From the NCBI RefSeq assembly GCF_000422925.1, contig NZ_KE383963.1, positions 6,040 through 70,039 on the forward strand: 64,000 nt of DNA, in the 5' to 3' direction. Shown in pieces: positions 38,875 through 46,948 of this stretch; position 1 is the first letter of the stretch, and each line of letters begins with the position of its first letter. Both the position numbers and the translations under genes were made by a program. The notes beneath the pieces were generated by a model. The model was not told the origin of the DNA and made no database searches. It worked only from the letters and a program-made list of their open reading frames with translations. This stretch comes from Paludibacterium yongneupense DSM 18731. GTDB lineage: Bacteria; Pseudomonadota; Gammaproteobacteria; Burkholderiales; Chromobacteriaceae.

Positions 38875-39247
38875 CCGTACGCTGCAATGGCTGGCTATCT
38901 CCAGCCTCGTCGCCCTGACGCTGTTGTCGCTGCTCTGGGAACGCTGGCTCGCACCGCTGCGGCCGGGCGGCTCGCTGCTGGTGCTCAAGGCGGTGCTGCT
39001 GCTGTTGCCGCTGCGCGGCATCCTGCGCGGCCACCTCTACACTTTTCAGTGGTCGTCGATGTTCATCTTGCTGTTTTTCGCCGAAGGCGTGATGCGCAGC
39101 TGGGCCGACCATGGTTTGTCGCGCGGCCTGGCCGGAGTCGAAATCGTGCTGAGCGTCGCCTATTTTGCCGCCGCGGTCGCCTATGCCCACCATTTCAAGC
39201 CGATCGGCGTCAGTCCGGCCCGCGCACATCGGCTTCGTCGTCGCTAG
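38858..39247 (+). CDS. DUF2069 membrane protein
   Basis: 129 residues with three to four membrane helices and the family pattern WERWLAPLRPGGSLLVLK, LRGHLYTFQWSSMFILL and FAEGVMR. Function unknown. The ATG overlaps the end of tatC and has GGAGG 9 bases before it. The last 12 codons (SPARAHRLRRR and stop) lie in the first copy of the 34-base tandem repeat, so the C-terminus may have been rewritten by the repeat. Confidence 0.85.
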   Translation: MPLRPDRTLQWLAISSLVALTLLSLLWERWLAPLRPGGSLLVLKAVLLLLPLRGILRGHLYTFQWSSMFILLFFAEGVMRSWADHGLSRGLAGVEIVLSVAYFAAAVAYAHHFKPIGVSPARAHRLRRR

Positions 39248-39381
39248 TCCGGCCCGCTCTCGTCGGTTTCGTCGTCGCTAGTCCGGCCCGCGCACATCGG
39301 GTTCGTCGTCGCTAGTCCGGCCCGCGCACATCGGTTTCGTCGTCGCTAGTCCGGCCCGCTCTCGTCGGCTTCGTCGTCGCT
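39212..39381. repeat. 34-base tandem repeat, five copies, across two convergent 3' ends
   Basis: Five back-to-back 34-base copies beginning AGTCCGGCCCGC start at 39212, 39246, 39280, 39314 and 39348. They differ at a few positions (CGCACATCGG or CTCTCGTCGG; GGCTT, GGTTT or GGGTT). The junction CTAG gives a TAG stop on both strands in each copy. The first copy ends the DUF2069 gene on the plus strand and the last copy ends the 169-residue gene on the minus strand. Confidence 0.95.
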
Positions 39382-39855
39382 GAGATAGGCGCGCAGTTCG
39401 CGGCGTAGCCGCAGCAGGGTCTGCGCGCCTTGCGGCAAGTCGGTCTGGTGCAGCAAGCCCTTTTTTTCCAGCACATCGATCACGTCTTCGATCAGGCGCA
39501 CCGCGCCGGGATCCGATTCGCGCAGACTCTGACGCGCGGCGTCTTCATCGCTCTCCACCCTTTCCCGCAGATTATGCAAGCGCATCGGCCGCACTCCCGG
39601 GTGTGAATCCGCCAGGCTCTCGATATCATCCGGCGCCAGGAGCCTGCTCTCGGCCAGCGCGAGCAGCAGGCTGTCGAGCAGGAAATGCTGCGCGTTATCG
39701 CTGGCATCAAGCAGGCGCTGCTCGGCGCCGCGATCGCCGGCCAGCAGCAGATCGAGTACGCGTGGGTCTGTCGCCGGAAGAAAGACCCCTTGCGCAACCG
39801 CATGACCGAGCAAGGCATCAACGTGTCCGTTGGCGTCGATAAGTGCGTATGGCAT
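39346..39855 (-). CDS. Hypothetical acidic protein convergent with the DUF2069 gene
   Basis: 169 residues, soluble, rich in Leu, Asp and Arg, mostly helical: MPYALIDANGHVDALLGHAV, LLDASDNAQHFLLDSLLLAL, AVRLIEDVIDVLEKKGLL. I do not recognise a domain. The N-terminus recalls proteins annotated as tryptophan-synthase-beta-like in betaproteobacteria, but this is weak. The C-terminal SDDEADESGPD is encoded by the tandem repeat. Divergent from the secretion genes. Confidence 0.75.
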   Translation of the reverse strand: MPYALIDANGHVDALLGHAVAQGVFLPATDPRVLDLLLAGDRGAEQRLLDASDNAQHFLLDSLLLALAESRLLAPDDIESLADSHPGVRPMRLHNLRERVESDEDAARQSLRESDPGAVRLIEDVIDVLEKKGLLHQTDLPQGAQTLLRLRRELRAYLSDDEADESGPD

Positions 39856-39974
39856 ACAGTGCAGCCCCTATTGTTAACAAAAAGTGGTAAGACTTTGCAC
39901 AAACACTACACGTATTATTTTATTAGTCTAGAATAGCCAATTCGATTGTTCAGTTCTGTAAAACATCCGCGACC

Positions 39975-42182
39975 ATGACAATGGACCCACTACAAACCCG
40001 TGCCCCCGCCGCAGCGATGACGGCCGCGGCAGCCGGCGGCAACGACGATATTCCATCGCATGCCACGCACCTCGATCCCTTGCTCGACTGTCTGTTTGCA
40101 TTGGCGCGCGGTTACGGCATCCACGCCACGCGCGAGTCGCTGACCGCCGGGATTCCCTTGCGCGACAATCGCCTGACCCCGTCCCTGTTCGGACGCTCGG
40201 CGCGGCGGATCGGGCTGGCGTCGCGTCTGCTGCGCCTGCCGCTCGAGCGGGTGCGCGACAGCCTGCTGCCGGCCGTGCTCCTGCTCGATGGCGACGAGGC
40301 CTGCATCTTGCGCTCCATCGATGCTGCGAGCGGAAGTGCGCGGGTGAGTTTTCCCGAACTGATCGAATCCGAAGTGTCCATGCCCCTGAGCGAGCTGGCG
40401 ACGCGGTACGGCGGGCTCGCCCTGTTTGTCCGGCCGCGATACCGCTTCGAACGCCGCGCGCCCGAACTCTCGCAGATTCGTTCCCGCCATTGGTTCTGGC
40501 AGACCCTGTTTCAAGGCTGGCCGCTGTATCGCGATGCGATGGCGGCCGCATTCATGATCAATATCTTTGCGCTGGCCCTGCCGCTGCTGTCGATGAACGT
40601 CTACGACCGCGTGGTGCCGAATATGGCGACCGAGACGCTGTGGGTGCTCGCGGTCGGCGCCATGGTGGTTCTGGTGTTCGACTTTCTGCTGCGCATGACG
40701 CGGGCCTACCTGCTCGATCTGGCCAGCAAGCGCGTCGATATCAGCCTGTCGGCGCTGATCATGGAACGTGTGCTCGGGCTGCGCATGGAAGGGCGCCCGA
40801 GCTCGGTCGGCGCTTTTGCCGCCAATCTGCGCGCATTCGAGTCGATACGCGATTTCATCGCTTCGGCCTCGGTGGCGGCCCTGATCGATTTACCGTTCTT
40901 GCTCATCTTTCTGCTGGTCATTCTGTGGGTGTCGCCGTGGCTGACGCTGCCGGTGCTGCTCGGATCGGCCCTGACACTCGGCTATGCCTGGGTCGTGCAG
41001 GAGAAAATGAAGGATCTATCCGATACCACGTTGCGCGCGGCCGCCCAGCGCAACGCGCTGCTGATCGAAAACCTCGGCGCGATGGAAACGATCAAGATTC
41101 TCGGTGCAGAAGGCCAGCAGCAGCGCGCGTGGGAACAGTCGACGCTCTATCTGGCTCAGGTCGGCGCCCGCCTCAAGATGCTGGCCGCATCGACCGCCAG
41201 CGTGACCGGCTTCATCCAGCAGACGGTCTATGTGTCCATGCTGGTCGTCGGCGTGTATCTGATCATCGCGACCGATGTCTCGCAAGGCGGGGTGATCGCC
41301 GCCGTGATGCTGTCCGGACGTTGCATGGCGCCGCTTGCGCAAGTGGTCGGGCTGATGACCCAATATCACAATGCCAAGAGTTCGCTCAGCTCGCTGGAGA
41401 GCCTGATGCGCTTGCCGGTCGAGCGTGAAGCCGATGCCGCCTTTTTTCATCGCACCGGCTTCAGCGGCGATATCGAATTCAAGGACGTGACGTTCGCCTA
41501 CCCGGGCAATCCGGTGCCGGTGCTCGAGCATGTGAGCTTCAAACTGCGCGCAGGCGAGCGTGTCGCCATCGTCGGCAAGGTCGGCTCGGGCAAGACGACG
41601 CTGCAAAAAATGATCATGGGTCTGTACCGGCCCGGCAGCGGCTCCATCCGCATCGATGGCATCGATATCCAGCAGATCGACCCGGCCGAATTGCGGCGCC
41701 ATATCGGCTATGTGCCGCAGGACCCGGTTCTGTTCTACGGTTCGATGCGCCAGAACATCGCCATGCGCTCGCCGCATGCCCACGATGCGAGCATTGCGGC
41801 GGCCGCCGAGGCGGCCGGCCTGTCCGGCTTTATCAACGGCCATCCGCTCGGCTTCGACATGGTGATAGGCGAGCGCGGCGAAACTTTGTCCGGCGGACAG
41901 AGACAGGCGGTCACGATCGCGCGTGCGCTGCTGGAAACGCCGCCCATGCTGCTGCTCGACGAGCCGACCGGGCAGATGGATCAGACCAGCGAGGCGCATA
42001 TACGCCAGACCCTGCTGTCCCTGCTTCCCGGGCGCACCGTCGTGCTGGTCACGCACAACCAGGCGCTGTTGACCCTGGTCGACAGACTGATCGTTGTTGA
42101 TCGCGGGCATATCGTGGCCGATGGCCCGAAGGCGGATGTGATGCGCGCGCTGCAGCAGGGGACCGTGGGGAGGAAGGGCTGA
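39975..42182 (+). CDS. lapB: Type I secretion ABC transporter, LapB type
   Basis: 735-residue exporter with fused domains: N-terminal C39-like domain (about 35-150) without the catalytic Cys pattern of peptidases, six-helix membrane domain (about 175-460), and an ATPase with Walker A VGKVGSGKTTLQK, signature LSGGQRQAV, Walker B MLLLDEPTGQMD and switch VLVTHNQ. Such transporters export large adhesins with a C-terminal signal. The next gene overlaps it in TGATG. The 119-base upstream gap is AT-rich and holds TTGCAC (39895) but no clear -10. Confidence 0.92.
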   Translation: MTMDPLQTRAPAAAMTAAAAGGNDDIPSHATHLDPLLDCLFALARGYGIHATRESLTAGIPLRDNRLTPSLFGRSARRIGLASRLLRLPLERVRDSLLPAVLLLDGDEACILRSIDAASGSARVSFPELIESEVSMPLSELATRYGGLALFVRPRYRFERRAPELSQIRSRHWFWQTLFQGWPLYRDAMAAAFMINIFALALPLLSMNVYDRVVPNMATETLWVLAVGAMVVLVFDFLLRMTRAYLLDLASKRVDISLSALIMERVLGLRMEGRPSSVGAFAANLRAFESIRDFIASASVAALIDLPFLLIFLLVILWVSPWLTLPVLLGSALTLGYAWVVQEKMKDLSDTTLRAAAQRNALLIENLGAMETIKILGAEGQQQRAWEQSTLYLAQVGARLKMLAASTASVTGFIQQTVYVSMLVVGVYLIIATDVSQGGVIAAVMLSGRCMAPLAQVVGLMTQYHNAKSSLSSLESLMRLPVEREADAAFFHRTGFSGDIEFKDVTFAYPGNPVPVLEHVSFKLRAGERVAIVGKVGSGKTTLQKMIMGLYRPGSGSIRIDGIDIQQIDPAELRRHIGYVPQDPVLFYGSMRQNIAMRSPHAHDASIAAAAEAAGLSGFINGHPLGFDMVIGERGETLSGGQRQAVTIARALLETPPMLLLDEPTGQMDQTSEAHIRQTLLSLLPGRTVVLVTHNQALLTLVDRLIVVDRGHIVADGPKADVMRALQQGTVGRKG

Positions 42183-43558
42183 TGTGGAGACGCTGGAAAG
42201 AAAAATCGGGGCGCGCGCTGGAATGGCTGATGGACTGGGCGGCGGCGCGCGATCTGAACGAACGGATCGATTTTGCCACCGATGCCGAATGGGCGATGCT
42301 GGAGCAGAACCCCGCCCGCCCGCGCCTGCTGGTGTGGAGTATCGTCGGTTTTTTCCTGGTGGCGCTGCTGTGGGCCGCGCTGGCCCATGTGGATGAAGTC
42401 ACCCGTGGCGACGGCAAGGTCGTGCCCTATCTGCAGAACCAGCATATCCAGAGCCTGGACGGCGGTATCGTCGCCCAGATCATGGTGCGCGAAGGCGACC
42501 GCGTGCGCCGCGATCAACTCTTGCTGAAGATAGACAATACCCGCGCCGTGTCTTCGCTGCGGGAAAACCAGGCGCAGTATCTCTCCCTGCTGGCCAAGGC
42601 GGCGCGCCTGCGCGCGCTGACCTCCGGCGCCAGTTATGTGCCCCCCGCGCAAGTGATGCAGCTTGCGCCCGACATCGCGACCCACGAGCTCGCACTGTAT
42701 ACCTCCAAGCGCCAGGAGCTGGAGGCGACGGTGGCGATCGCGCGGCAGGAGCTCGAGCAGCGCTCGCATGAGCTGAGCGAGGCGCAGGCGCGGCAGGAAG
42801 GGGCGAAGCGCACGTTCGAGCTGACCTCGCGCGAACTGGCGGTGACCCGGCCGCTGAAAGAAACCGGCGCCGTGTCCGACGTCGACCTGCTGCGGCTCGA
42901 TCGCGATGTGGCGCAGGCCAGGGGCGAACTCGGGCAGTCGACTGCCCAGATCGCCAAGCTGCACGCGGCGATCTCCGAAGCGAGCCGCAAGATACAAGAA
43001 GTCGAACTGACGTTCCGCAATGCGGCCAGCGTCGAATTGTCGGATACCCTTTCCAAACTCAACAGCCTGTCCGAGGGCAGCGTCGCCCTGAAGGACAAGG
43101 TCAGGCTGACCGAAGTCCGCGCGCCCGCCGCCGGCGAGGTCAAGCGGATGTATGTCAATACCGTCGGCAGCGTGGTGCAGCCGGGCAAGGACATCATCGA
43201 GCTGGTCCCTTCGGAAGAGTCCCTGCTGCTGGAGACGCGCATTTCGCCGCGCGATATCGCCTTCCTGCATCCGGGCCAGCATGCCTTTGTGCGTTTCAGC
43301 GCCTACGACTACACCATCTATGGCGGCATGGAGGCGGTGCTGCAGGATATCGGCGCCGACACCGTCGCCGATGACAAGGGCAACGCGTTCTATATCGTCA
43401 AAGTGCGCACCAACCGGCGTGCGCTGGGAAGCGGGCACCTGCCCATCATTCCCGGCATGGTCGCGCAAGTCGATATCATGACTGGCAAAAAGAGCATTTT
43501 GTCCTATCTGCTCAAGCCCGTGTTGCGGGCCAAGGCCGAAGCGATGACCGAGCGCTGA
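42182..43558 (+). CDS. lapC: Membrane fusion protein of type I secretion, LapC type
   Basis: 458 residues: cytoplasmic N-terminus, one membrane helix (about 48-68), a biotinyl-lipoyl-like half (HIQSLDGGIVAQIMVREGDRV), a long coiled coil (about 165-300, with QARQEGAKRTFELTSREL) and a C-terminal beta domain with VRFSAYDYTIYG. It bridges the ABC transporter and the TolC-like protein. Translationally coupled to the transporter gene. Confidence 0.92.
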   Translation: MWRRWKEKSGRALEWLMDWAAARDLNERIDFATDAEWAMLEQNPARPRLLVWSIVGFFLVALLWAALAHVDEVTRGDGKVVPYLQNQHIQSLDGGIVAQIMVREGDRVRRDQLLLKIDNTRAVSSLRENQAQYLSLLAKAARLRALTSGASYVPPAQVMQLAPDIATHELALYTSKRQELEATVAIARQELEQRSHELSEAQARQEGAKRTFELTSRELAVTRPLKETGAVSDVDLLRLDRDVAQARGELGQSTAQIAKLHAAISEASRKIQEVELTFRNAASVELSDTLSKLNSLSEGSVALKDKVRLTEVRAPAAGEVKRMYVNTVGSVVQPGKDIIELVPSEESLLLETRISPRDIAFLHPGQHAFVRFSAYDYTIYGGMEAVLQDIGADTVADDKGNAFYIVKVRTNRRALGSGHLPIIPGMVAQVDIMTGKKSILSYLLKPVLRAKAEAMTER

Positions 43559-43562
43559 GATC

Positions 43563-44135
43563 ATGCCCGACATCGCCTTTCTGACCGCCAGTCCCGCTCT
43601 GGCCGCGTACTGGCGCGAATCGCTGCAGCGCAGCCCGCGCGTGTGTGCGGGCTCGGTCGCCGCGCTGGATGCGGACTGCCGCGAGCTGCCCTTGCTGCTG
43701 GACCTGGGAGGCGGGCCGCCGTTGTCGCTCTGCGCGACGCATCGTGTGCTGGCATTGAGTAGCGTACCCGGCGATGAGGAGGGGCTGCGGTGGCTCCAGC
43801 ATGGGGCGGTCGCCTACCTGCATGCCTACAGCAGCGCCGAGCTGCTGCGGCAGGCCCTGGCCGCGGTCGAGTCCGGCGGCATCTGGTTCGGCGTCAGCAT
43901 CATGCAGCGGCTGTGCCGGCAGCTCGGCGCGATCGGCGCCAGTGCGCCGCTGCCGGCGGACCTGTCGGCGCGCGAGCTGCAGGTGGTCGACGCTTTGCGC
44001 CTTGGCCGCTCGAATAAAGAAATCGCACAGGTGCTGGCCATCACCGAACGCACGGTCAAAGCGCACCTGACTTCGATTTTCCAGAAGTTCGATGTCGCGG
44101 ATCGTCTACAATTGCTGCTGCGGCTCACGCGCTGA
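43563..44135 (+). CDS. LuxR-type regulator with pseudo-receiver
   Basis: 190 residues. The C-terminal LuxR HTH (about 128-188) has LSARELQVVDALRLGRSNKE and ITERTVKAHL. The N-terminal 115 residues align with a receiver fold (LQHGAVAYLHAYSSAELLRQ is typical of its last helix), but the N-terminal acidic pair is missing (PDIAFLTASPA). Asp47 sits in LLDLGGG. It may therefore not be phosphorylated in the usual way. It lies 4 bases after lapC and 88 bases before the adhesin, so it likely controls this locus. Confidence 0.85.
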   Translation: MPDIAFLTASPALAAYWRESLQRSPRVCAGSVAALDADCRELPLLLDLGGGPPLSLCATHRVLALSSVPGDEEGLRWLQHGAVAYLHAYSSAELLRQALAAVESGGIWFGVSIMQRLCRQLGAIGASAPLPADLSARELQVVDALRLGRSNKEIAQVLAITERTVKAHLTSIFQKFDVADRLQLLLRLTR

Positions 44136-44185
44136 GGGCACAGGTGGACTTCAGTACAATGGTCAGCGCCCATTGCCGTCGCTAC

Positions 44186-44213
44186 TATGACAAAACAAGT
44201 AATATATGTCATA
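44186..44213. promoter_or_regulatory. Inverted repeat TATGACA-N14-TGTCATA before the adhesin
   Basis: Perfect 7-base arms at 44186-44192 and 44207-44213 with a 14-base AT-rich centre. The right arm abuts the AAGGA ribosome site of the adhesin gene. It could be a binding site for the adjacent LuxR-type regulator or an mRNA hairpin limiting translation; the sequence alone does not decide. Confidence 0.5.
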
Positions 44214-44223
44214 AGGAAATGTT

Positions 44224-46911
44224 ATGAGCGAGCAAAACCTGGGTCGTATCGTCGGACTGCATGGCGACGTCAAAATCGTCGATGCGCACGGACATATCCA
44301 TGTCATCGCCGCAGGCGGGACGGTGCCTCCGGGTTCGCATCTCATCCTGGCCAACGGGGCCGAAGTCCAATTGCTGAGGGCCGACGGCCAGACGGTGACC
44401 ATAGACGGGCCGCGCGACATTTTGCTGTCGGAGGATACGCTGGCGCCGCAGGCGGTCGACCCGACCGACGCGAGTTCGCATGACGCCGCCCAGCTCAATG
44501 CCGATGCCGCACACGTGCTGGCCAATCTGCAGGCGGGGCTGGACCCCGTCGTCGGGCAGAGCATAGGCAATGCCGGGCCCGGCACCGATGCCGCGCGCGT
44601 GCTGGCCAACCTGCAGGCGGGGCTCGATCCGACCGCCGGCCTTGCGCCGGCCGAAGCGGGTCTCGATGCCGGACAGCAGGCGGAAGAAGGCAGCCACAGC
44701 TTTGTCCGCTTGTTGCGCATCAGCGAAAACCTGAGTCCGCTGAGCACGGGGACCGGCTTGCAAAACGCGCAAGCCATCGAGCCGCGGGCTTTCTCCGCCG
44801 GCAACGACAATCCCAACCACGGTGCCCGGGTGGACAATGGCAGCGGTTCCGTGGTCGAGCAGACGCAAGTCTCGACCTCGGGCCATCTGGTCGCGGTCGA
44901 CAGCGCGAGCCACGCCTTGCCGTTCGATGCGGGAGTGCTGCAGGGCGCCTATGGCAGCCTGACGCTGGATGCACAGGGCAACTGGAGTTACACCCTGGAC
45001 GATCGTTCGCTGGCGCTCGCGCAGAACCAGGCGGCGACGGACAATTTCACCGTGACTCTGGCCAATGGCTGGCAGACCACGGTCGATATCAATATCACCG
45101 GCACCAATTCCGTCGCGGCGATCGGCGGCAACGACCACGGGCTGGTGACCGAAGACCAGAACGTCACGGCGCAAGGTACGCTGGTGACCAGCGGAACGTT
45201 GAGCATCAGCGATGCCGATGCCGGCCAGTCCGCCTTTGTGCCGGGCTCGGTGACGGCTCCCGACGGCGCGCGCGGGGTCCTGACGATAGACGCCGCCGGG
45301 CACTGGACTTACACCGTGGCCGACAGCGCGGTGCAGGACCTGCGCGCCGGGCAGGATGCGATCGAAACCTATCTCGTGCATAGCGTCGACGGCAGCGTGC
45401 ATACGGTGACCATCGAGATCGACGGCATCAATCACGCGGTCAGCATCACCGGCACCGGCGGCACCGTGGTCGAGGATACGAATGTCAATTCGGCCGGCAT
45501 GCTGGTGACCAGCGGACAGATGGTGCTGCTCGACCCCGACCATATCGGCCGCAACCATATCGACACCACGAGCGTGACCCTGCTCGGCGGCGGGACTGCC
45601 CTCGGCACGCTGACCGTCAACGACGACGGCAGCTGGAGCTATAGCGTCAACAATGCCGAGAGCCAGGTACAGGCGCTGACGGCCGGCGAATCGCTGACCG
45701 AAACCTATCTGGTCCGCGGCGTCGACGGCACCACCCATACCCTGACGATGGAAATCGACGGTGTCGCCCACCCCTCGGTCGTGCTCGCCAGCGGCTTCGA
45801 CAGCGCGGGCCGGCCGCTGACCGACACCGGCTTCGTCTCGAGCGCCGCACCGCACGACGCCGCCAATTACCTGACCACCAGCGGGCAGGTATGGGCCGAG
45901 AAAAGCCAGGGCAATCACGGCGAGACCGACTTCAGCACCACGGTGATCTCCACGGCGCAGGATTGGGGCAGCCTGACCATCGACAGCCAGGGGGCGTGGA
46001 GCTACAGCGTCGATCCGGCCAAGGTCGCGGCGCTGGCGGCCGGGCAGATTCATGTCGACAGCTTTGTCGTGACCACGGCCGACAATGTGCCGCATATCAT
46101 TACCGTCGACCTCGGGCAGCCGCTGGTCCTGGGCGGGGATACCCACGCCACGGTGACCGAGAACACGGCCGTGGACAGCTCGGGCTATCTCGTTGCGAGC
46201 GGCACGCTGACGTTTACCGAGCCCGACAGCGCACTGGCCGTACGCGACAAGATGGATACCTGGCAGTTGGCGAGCCAGAGCGGGCAGACCCACCTCGGGG
46301 CGCTGACCGTCGATGCGACCGGCCACTGGAGCTATCAGGTCAATAATTCGCTCGCCCAGATCCAGAGCCTGCAGGGCGGGCAGTCGTTGTCCGACTCCTT
46401 CGTGCTGACCGCGATCGACGGCTACACCACGCAGGTGGTCAGCATCACCATCAACGGCGTCGATCACAGCGCCCAGCAGCCGACGGTGAGCACCGGCTTC
46501 GGCGGCATCTTTACCGAGACCTTCGACAGCAGCGGCGACGGCACCTTCACCTGGCAGAGCGGCGATCCGGGCAGCGCCGGTCATCCGACCTACGATGTGC
46601 TGTACGGTTTTCAGGAAACGAGCGGCAACAAGGACACCCTGGACCTGCGCAATCTGCTCTCCGGCGAGCACAACACCGATGCCTCGCTCGAAAAATATCT
46701 GCACTTCGAAAACACGGCCAACGGTCTGCTGGTTCATGTCAGTGCGACCGGCCAGTACAATGCCGGCGATTCGGCCGCCCAGGACGCGATGCTCGACACC
46801 AAGCAGATTCTGCTGCCCGGCGTGGCGGTGACGAACAACGGGGCCGCGCTCAGCGATCACCAGATCCTGGATGCCCTGCTCGCGCAGCACCAGATCGTCG
46901 TCCACCCCTAG
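44224..46911 (+). CDS. Lap-type VCBS-repeat adhesin with retention module
   Basis: 895-residue surface adhesin. Residues 1-150 form a LapA-like retention module (GRIVGLHGDVKIVDAHGH, then SHSFVRLLRI near 160). Five VCBS-type repeats follow (about 200-765), each ending in a pattern like GSWSYSVNNAESQVQALTAG. The last 130 residues form a type I secretion target domain of the T1SS-143 kind (DVLYGFQETSGNKDTLDLRN). No RTX nonapeptides are visible. The usual LapG di-alanine site (TAAG or similar) is absent; the region reads DPTAGLAPAEAG at 135-146. The ANLQAGLDP element is duplicated (around 107 and 135). Far smaller than typical LapA. Confidence 0.88.
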   Translation: MSEQNLGRIVGLHGDVKIVDAHGHIHVIAAGGTVPPGSHLILANGAEVQLLRADGQTVTIDGPRDILLSEDTLAPQAVDPTDASSHDAAQLNADAAHVLANLQAGLDPVVGQSIGNAGPGTDAARVLANLQAGLDPTAGLAPAEAGLDAGQQAEEGSHSFVRLLRISENLSPLSTGTGLQNAQAIEPRAFSAGNDNPNHGARVDNGSGSVVEQTQVSTSGHLVAVDSASHALPFDAGVLQGAYGSLTLDAQGNWSYTLDDRSLALAQNQAATDNFTVTLANGWQTTVDINITGTNSVAAIGGNDHGLVTEDQNVTAQGTLVTSGTLSISDADAGQSAFVPGSVTAPDGARGVLTIDAAGHWTYTVADSAVQDLRAGQDAIETYLVHSVDGSVHTVTIEIDGINHAVSITGTGGTVVEDTNVNSAGMLVTSGQMVLLDPDHIGRNHIDTTSVTLLGGGTALGTLTVNDDGSWSYSVNNAESQVQALTAGESLTETYLVRGVDGTTHTLTMEIDGVAHPSVVLASGFDSAGRPLTDTGFVSSAAPHDAANYLTTSGQVWAEKSQGNHGETDFSTTVISTAQDWGSLTIDSQGAWSYSVDPAKVAALAAGQIHVDSFVVTTADNVPHIITVDLGQPLVLGGDTHATVTENTAVDSSGYLVASGTLTFTEPDSALAVRDKMDTWQLASQSGQTHLGALTVDATGHWSYQVNNSLAQIQSLQGGQSLSDSFVLTAIDGYTTQVVSITINGVDHSAQQPTVSTGFGGIFTETFDSSGDGTFTWQSGDPGSAGHPTYDVLYGFQETSGNKDTLDLRNLLSGEHNTDASLEKYLHFENTANGLLVHVSATGQYNAGDSAAQDAMLDTKQILLPGVAVTNNGAALSDHQILDALLAQHQIVVHP

Positions 46912-46919
46912 CGGGCTTC

Positions 46920-46941
46920 CCCCGCCCCCTGCGGGGCGGGG
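46920..46941. terminator. Hairpin between adhesin and lapD
   Basis: CCCCGCCCC (46920-46928), loop CTGC, GGGGCGGGG (46933-46941), nine perfect GC-only pairs, with partial outer GGCT/AGCC pairing, between two convergent stop codons 37 bases apart. No T-run on either strand; probable bidirectional terminator. Confidence 0.5.
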
Positions 46942-46948
46942 AGCCTTG

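Noticed and set aside
39212-39381. CRISPR-like array
   Set aside because: Copies are directly adjacent with no spacers, and no cas genes are present.
44209-46905. 898-residue minus-strand frame opposite the adhesin
   Set aside because: It mirrors codon bias of the adhesin gene; no domain or signal is recognisable.
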